A stretch of DNA of 64,000 nucleotides, from NCBI RefSeq assembly GCF_002127325.2, contig NC_035448.2, positions 5,735,627-5,799,626 on the forward strand. The letters run 5' to 3'. This DNA comes from Helianthus annuus (lineage: Eukaryota > Streptophyta > Magnoliopsida > Asterales > Asteraceae). Under the pieces are notes generated by a model. It was not told the origin of the DNA. It ran no database searches and was given only the letters and a program-made list of their open reading frames with translations. Of this stretch, positions 1 through 10,870 are shown one piece after another (within the stretch, counting starts at the first letter, position 1; each line of letters begins with the position of its first letter). Position numbers and translations under genes: made by a program.

Positions 1-261
1 GAAGTAGAAATTGGCTCATTACAATTTTGTAAACCCACGTGAGATTTTGCCTCTTATGAATTGCAATCACCCTTTTTTTATTGGTTCCTCCTTATTTTGT
101 GTAACATTATGATGATTGATAAAATTTTAAAAGTTCCGGATTTAAAAGTTCTCCACTAGAAACATTATCTATATCACATGTATGGCAACCTCTACAATTT
201 CTTTAATTTGTATTAGGGATCACAATCAAACATATATCACCCATATATCAGTTATTAGTAA
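1..261. other. AT-rich intergenic sequence
   Basis: No coding potential, RNA gene or bounded repeat is visible. It runs up to the Helitron-like terminus that starts at 262. Confidence 0.5.
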
Positions 262-1258
262 CTAGGCGAGAACCTCGTGTATTACACGGGGTTGAATAAA
301 TAAATTTAATAGTAAATAATAACAATAATATATCTTTAAAAACCTCATTTATTGTATAGGTGTTAAGTGTTGTAATAAGTAAATATTATATTATTTTTAA
401 TTATAATTATTATTCAACATATACAAAGAACATGACAGGGAATAGTATCTCCCTGCCATTGGTTCAAATGGGCGGCCGACACTCTCCCATTGGACCAACC
501 AGTTTATTATTTTTACACGCTTTAAAATTACGTTTTTGTCTCGGAACAGTGTTTCCCTACCATTGGGTCAAATGGGCGGCGAGCAATACCCATTGAACCA
601 ACCAGTTTATTATTTTATACCCACTTTAAAATTACGTTTTTTGCCCCCAATTAAAAAATACGGTTTTGCCCCAACTTCAAAATACATTTACCTTTTGCCC
701 TGAGCTAAAAAATACGATTTCGCCCTCGGTAAAAAAATTACGCTTTTACCCTCAACCAAAATTACGTTTTCACCCCAACTCAAAATAAAATTTTGTTTTT
801 CCCCTGGCTCAAAATTACGATTTTACACCAGTTTATTATTTTATACTCACTTTAAAATTACGGTTTTGCCCCCAGTTTAAAATAAAAAAAATACGGTTTT
901 CCCCTGGTTCAAAATTACGATATCACCCTCAATTCAAAATTAGGTTTTTACCCCCAGTGCAAAATAAAAATATGGTTTTTCCCTAGCTAAAAATTACGAA
1001 TTTACCCTCGTGAAAAAAAAAATTGTCCTCCCCCCAGGTAAAAGTAAAAATATGACTTTGTCCCAGCTAAAAATCATGTTAAGGAGCTACCTAACACTCG
1101 CTCATTAGTCCTTACAAATTACTGTTTTGTTTTGAGCTCAAAATTACGATCTTCTCGTCGTTTTACTTTTTCTTTTTAGCAAAACTATAGTACTGTTTTT
1201 TTAATTGGTTGAGAATCATTCGGCCATCGCCCCGCAACGCGGGCGAGGCATCACCTTG
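262..1258. mobile_element. Region bounded by two Helitron-like 3' termini in inverted orientation
   Basis: At 262-265 the minus strand ends in CTAG, preceded (minus sense) by a GC-rich hairpin whose plus-strand arms lie at about 272-291. At the other side the plus strand carries the hairpin CCCGC-AAC-GCGGG (1231-1243) followed about 11 bases later by CTTG (1255-1258), a one-base variant of the CTRR Helitron terminus. The right end matches, in reverse, a better preserved terminus at 25059. Known for the family: Helitrons end in a short hairpin plus CTRR and insert between A and T without target duplication. No Rep/helicase coding is present, so these would be non-autonomous. Whether one element or two overlapping ones is unresolved. 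Confidence 0.45.
437..1160. repeat. Degenerate minisatellite with a duplicated block of about 110 bp
   Basis: Two diverged copies of a block containing CATTGGnTCAAATGGGCGGC lie at about 440-540 and 548-650. They are followed by some 15 degenerate units of roughly 30-45 bp with the theme AAAATTACGNTTTTGCCCC. The same themes appear on the opposite strand at about 25190-25880, so this is an internal component of one repeat family. Confidence 0.7.
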
Positions 1259-1263
1259 TTAAT

Positions 1264-1719
1264 ATACATATGACAAAAAATATTGTTTTTTTTATTAATA
1301 TCATTGTTAGCAGTGTTACTTATATTATTATGTTTTAATTACAATTGCTACCATTAGTATTTTTTTATTTTAATTATTATTTGTATAGATATAAATAATA
1401 ATTATCTATAATTAGGTAGAAGAGATTAAACTAAATAATATTTCGTAGGAGATTATCTATAATTAATTAGAAAATATTAAACTAAATGATAATTATCTAT
1501 AGAGTAATGACCTAATATGATGACAAGTGTCCAAAACATGGTTTCTTTTATTATATAGTTTAGATTAGATTGGGTGAGATATCAGTGCAAAATATCGGTA
1601 CCAATATTGTTGATGATACTGACTAATATATCATTGAGTATCCTGATATCAGTACTTTTATTCTTAGTTCTACCATTTGTCTTTCTTCTTATTGCTGTTA
1701 TTAGTGTTTTAAGTTATAA
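1264..1719. other. AT-rich intergenic sequence
   Basis: Low-GC sequence with short internal repeats of the type ATTATCTATAATTA. No gene or bounded element is seen. Confidence 0.5.
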
Positions 1720-3181
1720 CTAGAATTGAGACCCGCCGCAATGCGGCAGTGATTCTTTAGTTGTAACTAAGTCGATTTAGGACCCGCACGTTATGTTAAA
1801 TCTGTCAAACGGGAGAAAATAGACGATGTAAAAACGTTCACCCACACACGCACGTTGCGTCGTGTTAACTCGCAAAATTTAGAACGAAACATAAAAATGT
1901 TAAACCAAAGACGCACGTTGCGATGTGTTAAGTCACAAAATTTAGAACTAAGCATAAAACGAAAAATTTGCGGAAAATGAAAACTATAAAGGACTAAAGT
2001 TGAAAGTAAAAAAAGTTGCGAAAATAGATTGGAAAAGATAAAAAGTTTTGGGATAAAAGTAAAAAAAAAAAACAAATAGTTTTGGATTAAAAGTAATTTA
2101 TGAAATCCTATTTGGTGAAAGTAAAAAAAAAATACATTTTTTTTTTTGGAAAACCCCCAAAGCCAAGGTCACGACCAAGGTTTAAAAAAACGGAAACGAG
2201 TTTCGAAGCGTTTTCCCTTCGCCTCACGAGGCGTAAGCCTCGAGGCGAAACGAGACGTAAGGCCGATGCGGTATTAATAAATAAATATAAAAACTATATA
2301 TATTATAAAAATAATAATACTAACTAATTTCATCATCAGATTCATCAATATCATCAAAAACACACATAAAAAGACATAAAATGCTTGAAATTGACACAAA
2401 AGTCAAAAACATCAAAAACAACTATCAATATCCCCTGAGGCGCAACCTTTCTTAGCGCCTCAGCCCCTCTGAGGCGATATACAATAAAAACACCATGAGG
2501 CGCGCCTCAGACTCGTTTTTTGGCCATTTCGCCTCGAGGCGCGCCTGGAGGCGCAAGCCTCAAGCGTTTTTTAAAATCATGGTCACGACAACCATATGCA
2601 TAACAATTTTTTCTTTAGAAAACCCCCAAAGCACACCCCGCGTTGCGGCGGGGCGTAAAACGGTGTCAAGTAGTACTAATGTCACACAACCATCATCGAC
2701 CACCAACACTGACTCGACGTAGGATCTGCGTGTTGCGACGAACCTGTCAAACATGAAAAAAATAGAGGTAAAAACGTTGAACCACACATGCACGTTGCGT
2801 CGTGTTAACTTGCAAAACTTGAAACAAAACATAAAAAAGTTGAACCACACTCGTACATTGCATTGTATTAAGTCGAAAAATTTAGAACTATACGTAAAAC
2901 GAAAATTTGCCAAAGATGAAAAGTATAAGTGGCAAAAGTTGTGAAGTTAAATTGCAAATAATGAAAAGTTTTTGGTTAAAGTTAAAAAAACAAATTATGT
3001 AAGGTTAAAATTGCAAAAGCTAAAAACCTTTGGGTTAAAAGTAAAAAATCAAGTTTAGTTTTGGGTTAAAGTTAAAAAAACAAATTATGTAGGGTTAAAA
3101 TTACAAAAGCTAAAAACTATGGGTTAAAAGTAAAAAATCAAGTTTTTTTTTTTTTGAAAAACTCCCAAAGCACAATGTATA
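1720..3181 (-). mobile_element. Helitron-like repeat with two diverged direct copies
   Basis: CTAG at 1720-1723 followed by the arms GCCGC/GCGGC just inside looks like a minus-strand Helitron terminus. Two direct copies of a roughly 390-450 bp unit (about 1775-2160 and 2725-3180) share the phrase CACGTTGCGTCGTGTTAAC and the following AAACATAAAAA stretch. The phrase AAAACYCCCAAAGC recurs at about 2151, 2619 and 3163. The first copy is followed by the TIR insertion at 2176-2580. No coding capacity is seen. Confidence 0.4.
2176..2580. mobile_element. Non-autonomous TIR transposon, 9-bp target duplication GGTCACGAC
   Basis: The 405-bp segment is flanked by perfect direct repeats GGTCACGAC at 2167-2175 and 2581-2589. 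Its ends are loosely inverted (CAAGGTTTAAAAAAAC on the left, ATGATTTTAAAAAAC read inward from the right). Both subterminal zones are rich in CGCCTCGAGGCG-type palindromes. A 9-bp duplication fits Mutator-like elements; an 8-bp hAT reading is also possible. It has no ORF of its own. Confidence 0.65.
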
Positions 3182-3869
3182 AGTGGTTATGCACAAAAAA
3201 CTTGCTTATTTATATATGGAATAATTGTTAGTGTTAAATGTTAGTGTTTTGCAAGTTGTAAAAGGTTAACTTGTTAATAGTAGGAGAGTATACTAAATTG
3301 TTAGTGTTAAATTGCTACATGTATAAATTCTGCATGATATTAAAATTACCGATATCCCACCGTGATTTCCAATATCTAAAATATCAGTCCTCGACCGATA
3401 TCCGATTTTTTACGGCATTAACTGCTTAGGAATGTATATAGTATGCAATTGATTAATAGACAATTATAAAAGATTAGAATGGTAAGAATTTTTTGTTTTG
3501 AAAAACCTAACAAGTATACCCGATATTCGCGTATATGCGTGATATTGACGGATAATTACCAAATAGATACCATATGTGTATTGAGCCAGTTTTGCAATGG
3601 GGTATAGGGTTGGGATTACCAAAACTAGTCCCAAACCCGCCCCGTTTCCATCCATAATTTGAATTTTCATATACTTTGGAGATAAATAGATACCTTATGC
3701 AAATCAACATTCAAACTTTCCATATTTGACTACCAAAATAATGGATCTTCCATATTAGTAACACTCAGACGCCGTTTGAGATGGTTATTTAACTCCAAAA
3801 GTGTTTATTGATTTACGACTTTTCAAAAGGAGTTTAAAAAAAAAGTGTTTGGATTAGTTTTTATAGTGG
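3182..3869. other. Intergenic sequence
   Basis: AT-rich DNA with a patch of GATATC-type repeats at 3345-3420. No gene is recognised; short ORFs at 3464-3710 overlap one another on one strand and have no family signature. Confidence 0.5.
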
Positions 3870-3877
3870 GAAAAGCC

Positions 3878-4172
3878 CATGGCCGGCCCTGAAGGTGGGC
3901 GGGGAGGACCACCGGCCAGGGCCCGATATTTTGAAGGGCACGCTATTTTTTAAAAACTCCAATGTGTATATGTAAAAATAAATAAATTAATAGGGTATAC
4001 CCATACAAACACCAGCATGGGCCCACTTACAAAACTATTTTATGGTTTAGATTAGTTATTAGCCCATTGGCATTAGGTTTAGACATTTAGTGAGCCCAAT
4101 ACCCAATTTCGGGCCTAAAGGCACGTTTTTTCGAGCTCGAACAAGGTACATGAATTCTCAGAGACGGCCCTG
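3878..4172. mobile_element. hAT-type MITE, 8-bp target duplication GAAAAGCC
   Basis: This 295-bp element has terminal inverted repeats CATGGCCGGCCCTGA (left) and CAGGGCCGTCTCTGA (right, read inward). It is flanked by perfect 8-bp duplications GAAAAGCC at 3870-3877 and 4173-4180. TIR style and 8-bp duplication fit the hAT superfamily. The interior is non-coding. Confidence 0.85.
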
Positions 4173-4180
4173 GAAAAGCC

Positions 4181-5143
4181 AATGAGTAAATGAGTTGTTT
4201 TTTAAAAAGTGTTTGGCTTAGCTTATTCATGTAAAATGACCAAAATAGACATTCTTTTATATTTAAAACCATTTACTACTTTTACATATAAAATTATATA
4301 CTTAACAAATTTTTTTGTGGGTGTGTACAGGTGAAGGTAGAGGGGGTGGCGGTGGATGGTGGTCGGGTGAAGGTGGCAGGGGTGGTCATGGGTATGAGGG
4401 TGGCAGGGGCGACAAATGGATGGTGGTTAGGTGAAGGTTTACCCGTCGAGATAGGGTTTGATTGTCGTCCCTAGTTTCAACTACAATAAAGCAGTATCAC
4501 TTGAAAGATCATAGATCTTTTCCAATAGAAAGTTAGAATATAAATTGCAATTGCAAGAAAATATTGATTGTGTAACGCTCTAGGCAATCATACATTGACC
4601 GTAGACAAGAGAGATATTGTGTTACTACTTTTCGATCTCAAATACATCAATGTGATACATGAGACAGGAACCTCACAACTAGGTGTGCCTATGTTAAAGC
4701 ATTCCCGAAATGAGTGGCATGGCCTCCAGGGAAGGCTCTATTCGGGCAATAAAAACACGAATCCTCAAGCTTTTAAAGGCAAAACGCACAATATTGTAGG
4801 ATATGAAGCTTGGATTTACATATTGCCTTAAAACAAGGGCAACACATATTTGCTTTTTCGGGCTTGTAGCTCTCGTTTGTATCCCAGTTTGTAATTAGTT
4901 AGCCTCGGATTTAGTTGGGTCTTCTGCTAGTTCGATGATCCAAATCGGCAAATTAACTTAGTCCATGGGAGCCTAACACCAAAAAATTCACTATGTGCAT
5001 CTTATGTAAACAAGTCGAGCCAAGCCTGACCTCAACAAGGCCCAAGCCTAGCTAGTTTAGTTCAGGAGAGTTCGAGCTTAATATATTCTTTTTATATATA
5101 ACATATAGTTATTTTTATCATAATTTTATAAAATATTTATTAT
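4181..5143. other. Intergenic sequence with a short G-rich minisatellite
   Basis: A GGTGG-rich patch of imperfect repeats (GGTGAAGGTGGCAGGGG theme) occupies about 4325-4440. An open frame at 4568-4831 starts at a non-ATG codon and resembles no family I recognise. The rest is AT-rich and featureless. Confidence 0.45.
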
Positions 5144-5153
5144 TATACAAGTA

Positions 5154-5604
5154 GTGTGAGGTTCATTGAAGAACACTAAAAAAGTGGGGAATAATAGGGA
5201 ACCGACTCAAACGAACTCCGATTGGACTCATTCAACGGTGTTGGAACCGGTTTGTCGAACCCTAACTAGGATCTCTTAATCCTAAACCATAAATCCTAAC
5301 CCCTAACCCCTAAATATATTAGGGTTTGGCTTTTAGAGTCTTATATTAGGGTTTTGCTTTAGGTTTTAATTTTAGGGTTAATCATTAGTATTTACGATTT
5401 AGCTTTTAGGGTTTATAGTTTAAATTTTACGATTTAGCTTAGGTTTTAGCCTTATTGTTTAGCATTAGGGCTTAGGGTTAAAAGAACCTAGTTAAGGTTC
5501 GACGGGCCGGTTACAATGCCGCTAGAATGAGTCTAATCGGAGTTCGTTTGAGTCGGTTCCCCACTATTCCTCGCGCTTTTAGTGTTCCCCAATGAACCCT
5601 CCCC
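5154..5604. mobile_element. Foldback MITE with TIRs of about 115 bp, Mutator-like
   Basis: Left and right arms pair over about 115 bp with few mismatches; both contain GACTCAAACGAACTCCGATT in opposite orientation. Flanking direct repeats TATACAAGTA (5144-5153 and 5605-5614) mark a 9-10 bp target duplication, which with long TIRs suggests a Mutator-like MITE. The loop holds variants of CCCTAAC/TTAGGGTT, resembling telomere-type repeats. Confidence 0.85.
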
Positions 5605-5614
5605 TATACAAGTA

Positions 5615-7106
5615 AATATATTTTATATATTGATACAAGTTCTACAAATAACAGTCTCGTTTAAGTCCATGAGCCGGCTCGAGCTCAATAAGTGAAGCTC
5701 AGGCTTGGGCTTAGGCTCGTTTATTAAACAAACTCATTTTTAAGTTTGGTTTGATTCGAACTTTTATGGAATTAATCTCGAGTATCTGACGAATGGCTTT
5801 ACTTGTTTACACCCTTAGATAAATATTAAATAATTGCGCTTCAAAGAGATATATTTGGGGAAAAAGTTTTCACCAAAATTTGTTGAGCACTCACCGATCA
5901 TTAGGGAGGTTGGGAAAGGGGAAAAGTGGGTAATTTTGAGGAAAACCGGAACGACACCATGCATTCTAGGGAAAACAGAGAAAAATAGGGAAAAGAGAAA
6001 AATAGGGAAAACACTGATGTGACGCTAACGTGCCACACGGGAAAATCCGGGGGAAAATGGGACGACTCCCTTGAGCATTAACCAATGGGGCACCAATTTT
6101 ATTCGCGATATTGTGTTTATACACTGCTTCAATTGTGACTTCTTAAAGTGCTTTAACTGCATTGCTTAATTAAATTGCTTCAATTGCACTACTACTGCCT
6201 AATGGCCATGCAGCTTCAACAAGGGTGATATTTTTCTTGGATTCCAAGCCTGTTTCAAACAACACACAAAAATAATATAAAAAATCATTGCTTCTGTTTT
6301 TTTTTTTAAATTAAAATATCAAAATTTCAACCCTTTTTATTCAAATAGTTGATTTGAACATGGATTTTAAATAAAACACTTTAAATGAAAACATAATATT
6401 ATTAGTTAGGGGTGTAAATTTCTGACACGACACAAACCTAACATGAAATTCGCAGGTTTGGGTCATTTTCAGGTTAAACATGCAAACCCATTTAGCTAAA
6501 CGGGTCAGTTTCGGGTCAACCCAGTCTGGTTGGCAGGCTGACCTGTTTAACCCATTTATAATTATATTATATTATATTTTTATAATATGCTTTATGTCAT
6601 AAATTAAATAGGGTGTGTATTTTTTTCCGTAATTAAAACTTAAAAAGAGAAATTGACATAAGATTTTTATAATTTAATTGTAATTGTATTATATACATTA
6701 GTGTTTTTTTGTCGTAAATTTTAATATATTAATTTGCAGGAAATAAAATTGAAAAATAAAAAAATTCAGGTTAAATAGGTCGTGTTCGGGTCAACCCACG
6801 AATATTCGGGTCGTGTTTGGGTTCATATGTATGACAGGATTTCAGGTTCGGCTTCGGTTTGTCCAAACTTTTCGGGTTCGGGTTCGGGTTGAACCCGCCA
6901 ACCCGTGAACACGACCCGTTTATAGTGTAATGATATTCTTTTGTAACCTTAATTAAAAAATGCATCACTTTTACAAATATATAACAAAAAGCGGATCAAA
7001 GGTAGGCAGGCGTATTTAGAATGACTCGTTTGACCCAAAATACCCGTCAATCTTGCGATCTTTAACGTATGAACTATGAAGAACTAAGAAGGTACAATGA
7101 GCTTAC
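5615..7106. other. Intergenic sequence with GGGTC-rich patch
   Basis: Between about 6410 and 6930 the sequence is rich in inverted variants of CGGGTCGTGTTCGGGTC around an AT-rich centre, which looks like a degraded foldback MITE, but no clean target duplication was found. The remainder shows no gene. Confidence 0.35.
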
Positions 7107-7483
7107 CGAATCCTTCCACTAGCAAGAATATCGATACACAAGATCCATGCATAAATAGGACAGGTCAGTGGGGTCCATATCAAAATATGTAGATTTCGCA
7201 TATTCGAGTATGGTTCGACAAGCATCGTGAGCCGCCAACACGTACGTTCAGTTCCATCAATAAAACCAACCTATGTAATTGTCAAAAAAAAAACATAATT
7301 AGTGAATTTATGTTGAGTTTTTTAACATCAGTGCACTAATAGTAATGGTTACGGTAAGATTAACAGTAACGAATACCTGAACAGCTCGATCGAAAAAGAA
7401 CGGACCCACATACATTCGTGTACGGGCAATATTTATCTACTTTTAGAGCTCAAGCTGCTGCTAGTAATTCATAGTTCAAATAA
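7107..7483 (-). pseudogene. Apyrase (GDA1/CD39 nucleoside phosphatase) pseudogene fragment, two exons
   Basis: Two exon relics with good splice borders remain on the minus strand. Exon A (7377-7483) reads YLNYELLAAA, a stop, then ALKV, and in a shifted frame FFFDRAVQ. Exon B (7107-7270) begins VGFIDGTERT and, after a frame change, gives AAHDACRTILEYAKS and LSYLCMDLVYRYS, then after another shift LLVEGFG before GTAAG. These match the order of C-terminal plant apyrase segments (YGLLAARAEALKV; SFFFDRAAEAGF; YLCMDLVYQYTLL). At least one stop and two frame changes make it non-functional. Upstream and downstream exons are not found nearby, so it is a partial copy. Confidence 0.75.
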
Positions 7484-7884
7484 CTGCAAAAAGAAGATAC
7501 GATATGATGTATGTAGAAACGTATATGAAACAAAAAAAAATAGAGATACGAATTTGTAGAACCCAAACACGACATATATATTTACTTGTGTCAAACCCTA
7601 ATCCCCGAGTTGTAAATGAGTTGTAACCAAGCTGTAAAAGTGTTAACTGGCGTATTTAACTCATGCATCTTAACGAGTCAAATGAGTTGACTGATTGTAA
7701 ATGAGTTATAATCAAGTAACGGGTCGATCTGTTTAATTGAACAAGTTAAACACGCCCCGTTTATTAGAATCGCTAAGTGGAATCAAAATATGATTATTTT
7801 CATATTGTGTTTTATTGGTGTGTGCTTAATAGTGTACACGTTCCAAATCGTTATCAAAACGACTCCCTGAAAAACTTTGTACAT
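7484..7884. other. AT-rich intergenic sequence
   Basis: Upstream of the apyrase relic; I found no further exon of that gene and no bounded repeat here. Confidence 0.4.
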
Positions 7885-7893
7885 AATCTCTTA

Positions 7894-8125
7894 AGAGTTA
7901 ATTACTTTTTTCGTCCCTGTGGTTTTTGCTGAAAATAACTATTACAGTCCACCTCACTTAACACCGTCCATTTAAGTTGTTAAGTTTGGGTGAAATGACA
8001 AAATTGCCCCTGTCAGTATAAAAACATAATATATAAAATTCTAAAAAAATTAAACAATTGAAAACGTAATGGACTGTAATAGTTATTTTCAACAAACCAC
8101 AGGGACGAAAAACGTAATTAACTCT
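7894..8125. mobile_element. Mutator-like MITE, 9-bp target duplication AATCTCTTA
   Basis: The 232-bp element has TIRs of about 58 bp beginning AGAGTTAATTAC and containing CGTCCCTGTGGTTT. Perfect 9-bp duplications AATCTCTTA lie at 7885-7893 and 8126-8134. Small size, long TIRs and 9-bp duplications place it with Mutator-derived MITEs. Similar GTCCCTGnGGTTT ends occur in the APRT introns at 14947 and 16921. Confidence 0.9.
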
Positions 8126-8175
8126 AATCTCTTAAACTGAAAAACTTTCCGCTAATTTCGAGCAAACTAAACAAA

Positions 8176-8705
8176 GAGGCAATTTCATATACACCCCTAC
8201 AAACTTGCAAAATATCATATATACCCATGGAAAATTAAAAATATCATATATACCCTTACAAAGCAGTTGAAATTTCATATATACCCAATTCATTAAAAGC
8301 AATTTAAGAGATGACAATTTTATTCTTATTATTCTAAAACGTTAAATCTCATATACAACCTTTAACTTCAAATATTATATTTACTCATTTCTAGCATAAT
8401 TTATTTAGCTTAAATATTATATATGGAGTATACTATTGTTTATAGATAAAAAATAAAAATAAAAAGGGTAAAAATAAATTTAAGCTAAAAATGTGTTATA
8501 TAAAAATATGAAGTTAAAAGATCACCATATAAGAAAACTTGAAGTTAAAAAAATAAGGGTAAAATGTTCATTAATAAATTGTTTTTAATAAATTGGGTAT
8601 ATTTGATATTTTAACTACTTTGTAAGGGCATAAACGATATTTTTAGTTTTGGTTGGTATATATGATTTTTTTTTTTAAGTTTGTAAGGGTATATATGAAA
8701 TTAAT
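8176..8705. mobile_element. Foldback MITE with arms of about 130 bp
   Basis: The left arm (8176-8310) repeats the theme TTTCATATATACCC and is mirrored by the right arm (about 8560-8705), both containing TACCCTTACAAA or its complement. The centre is AT-rich. Exact ends and target duplication are unclear. It lies about 120 bp beyond the stop codon of the PPR gene, in its 3' flank. Confidence 0.6.
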
Positions 8706-8826
8706 CCAACAAAATATTAAACCGTCAACATAATTGACCAAGGCGTCATATTGACCCACATCCGAATTCCAACCCATAAAGATTTTAAATAGCTTGGATA
8801 TCATAACTTTACGTAAACGTAACAGG

Positions 8827-10422
8827 TTACCCGTCACTACATTTAGTTCGTGAGTCAATCATTGACCGCTCCGTTGACTGCTTAGCGGTCAACCAAGCTT
8901 GCAGTTTTTGTTCTATCTCAGGCTCAGGCAGTAAACCTTTCGACTTCATTTCTACATGATACTTATACGCTTCCTCAAACTTCCCGTTCAGAAAAAGCCC
9001 GTTTACCAACGCAACGTATGAACTCCTATCGGGATCTAGCCCGTTGCTAATCATCTCGTCCCATAGCTTCCACACGTTCTCAAACGTATCCCATCGACAA
9101 AACTTTGTAATCAACATAGTGTAGGTCTCGTGATTCACGCAACATCCAATCCGATTCATCTGTTTCAAGATCGACAAAGCTTGTTCAGACGTTCTTGACG
9201 CGCGAAAAAAAGCATTGTATGTTTGAACCGTAGGCGACAGCCGTCTTCGAAGCATTTCATCGAACAAGTTAAACGCGTCCAACGTTTTTCCCTTTTTACA
9301 AAGAGGAATGATCATCGAGTTGTAAGTACTCGTGTTTGGATGAATCCCCTTTTCTTTCATCGATTTCATAAGCTCACGCGCTTCTCTTTCAAGCCCGGAT
9401 TTCGAAAAAGCGTGAATCACACCGTTATATATCCGTATATCCGGATTGACACGCGAGGCTTTCAACTCGTTGTAAATCTTGATCAATTCTTTCGTCTCGT
9501 TGCAGTTCGTATAGCACGTTATGATCGTCGAATACGATATAACATCACGCGGGATCTTTCTATTACACATCTCCCACCATATCCTCTTTCCCTCTCGTGG
9601 ACTACAAATAACGTTACACCATCCGTTTAAAACAATGTTAAAACTTTTCGTCGTTAACGGGTAAACATCTTTGTTACGCTTCAACAAAACCTCCGCTTCC
9701 TTAACGTTTTTGTACCGACAAAGTGCGGATAAAAGATCATGAAACTCATGAACACCGGTTTGTAAACTAAACCGATGATACGCGTAAAACGTCTTTATAG
9801 CTTTATCCACATCATGAACAGCCGAATACTTTCGGATCATGATCAACAACGTCTGTTGACTCACCATTGACTCCCCACCGTTTCTTCCGCCTTTCTTCAT
9901 CTCACTAATCAAAGCCCAAGCAGCGTTAAACCGTCTCGCTTTCCCCAATATCGCGATCACGCAATGGTACTGGCGAAACGAATGCGTGTAACCCGGTTGT
10001 TTCCTGGCCCATTGAAAGAACATAAACGCCGCCTTCCAATCGTTTCGTACCCGCGACAGAACTTCCGTCACAACGTCCATCGACACCGCCACATTACACC
10101 CCTCAAGATTCTTCCTTACAGCGGTGTAATCTCGACCCGGTTGCCCGATTATGTCCATTATCAATCCAACCCGTTTTTCAAGTTCACATTTATCAACAGA
10201 ATCTTTAACTAAACCTAGGGTTTCACCACGATTTCCTACAGTTGAGGAACAAAAAAACACTGGGAAATTATGGGGTTTAACTTTAATTGGGTAATTATTC
10301 AAGGGATTTATCGGGCGAATTATAGATACATAAGTTGTTGTTGTTGTTGTTGAACATAAACTATTGCGATTTGAAAGCAGTAATAACAATGGTGGGACAA
10401 TCTTTGTTCTGTACTTCCACAT
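8827..10422 (-). CDS. P-type pentatricopeptide repeat protein, probably mitochondrial
   Basis: A single-exon frame encodes 531 residues from an ATG at 10422. PPR proteins bind single-stranded RNA in mitochondria or plastids and act in processing, stability or translation. The first 60 residues are rich in basic, hydroxylated and hydrophobic residues with few acids, fitting an organelle presequence. From about residue 190 the protein consists of 35-residue helical repeats; clear units start ISYSTIITCY, IRIYNGVIHAFSK, TSTYNSMIIPLCK, VQTYNAFFRA, HETYTMLITKFCR and SSYVALVNGLF. No E, DYW or SMR domain follows, so it is a P-class protein. The region with EVLSRVRNDWKAAFMFFQWA resembles Arabidopsis mitochondrial PPRs of the At5g15010/At3g62470 type; this is from memory and only moderately sure. 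Lack of introns is usual for the family. Confidence 0.93.
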   Translation of the reverse strand: MWKYRTKIVPPLLLLLSNRNSLCSTTTTTTYVSIIRPINPLNNYPIKVKPHNFPVFFCSSTVGNRGETLGLVKDSVDKCELEKRVGLIMDIIGQPGRDYTAVRKNLEGCNVAVSMDVVTEVLSRVRNDWKAAFMFFQWARKQPGYTHSFRQYHCVIAILGKARRFNAAWALISEMKKGGRNGGESMVSQQTLLIMIRKYSAVHDVDKAIKTFYAYHRFSLQTGVHEFHDLLSALCRYKNVKEAEVLLKRNKDVYPLTTKSFNIVLNGWCNVICSPREGKRIWWEMCNRKIPRDVISYSTIITCYTNCNETKELIKIYNELKASRVNPDIRIYNGVIHAFSKSGLEREARELMKSMKEKGIHPNTSTYNSMIIPLCKKGKTLDAFNLFDEMLRRRLSPTVQTYNAFFRASRTSEQALSILKQMNRIGCCVNHETYTMLITKFCRWDTFENVWKLWDEMISNGLDPDRSSYVALVNGLFLNGKFEEAYKYHVEMKSKGLLPEPEIEQKLQAWLTAKQSTERSMIDSRTKCSDG

Positions 10423-10870
10423 GGTTAATGTAAACCTAATTCATGTGAGGAATAGATACATGAGGATGGGTATGAGAAGAAGAAGCGATATGCATACATG
10501 AGCAGAAGCAGAGTAAGGGAAAACAATACATGCATACCAGGTGTTTGATAATATGCGTCAGAGAGAGTCCAGTTTGTGAATTCCGATTAGGGTCTAGAAA
10601 GAGAGGCTACAAAAGAACGAGTCAATATTGATTGGGTTATTTGGGCTAAAGTTTGGTTTGTATTTTGGTATTGGGCTAGTTATATGGTGGGTCAGATCCA
10701 ATTGAATGATGTGTGCATACATATGGAGAAAGTGTAAAATAGAACAGTGTTTATCGTGTGTTACACACGTGAGCAGGAGATTAAGACGTGTGTCATTTCG
10801 TACCTTTTATAACGTGCGTAATTATGTATAGGGTAGGGATATGATAAAAAGTGTCTAAAATGTAAGAAGG
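10423..10870. other. Upstream region of the PPR gene
   Basis: The 5' flank of the minus-strand PPR gene should hold its promoter, but no convincing TATA box is visible. The motif ATAACGTGCGTAATTATG at about 10808 recurs beyond the repeat block at 11945-12140. Confidence 0.35.

Noticed and set aside
4568..4831. 87-residue frame, possible gene
   Set aside because: It starts at a non-ATG codon, shows no known motif, and no splice partners were found; its minus-strand reading also gives protein-like stretches, so it may be a decayed coding relic of unknown origin.
9223..10212. Plus-strand ORFs opposite the PPR gene
   Set aside because: They are antisense shadows of the PPR reading frame with no family resemblance.
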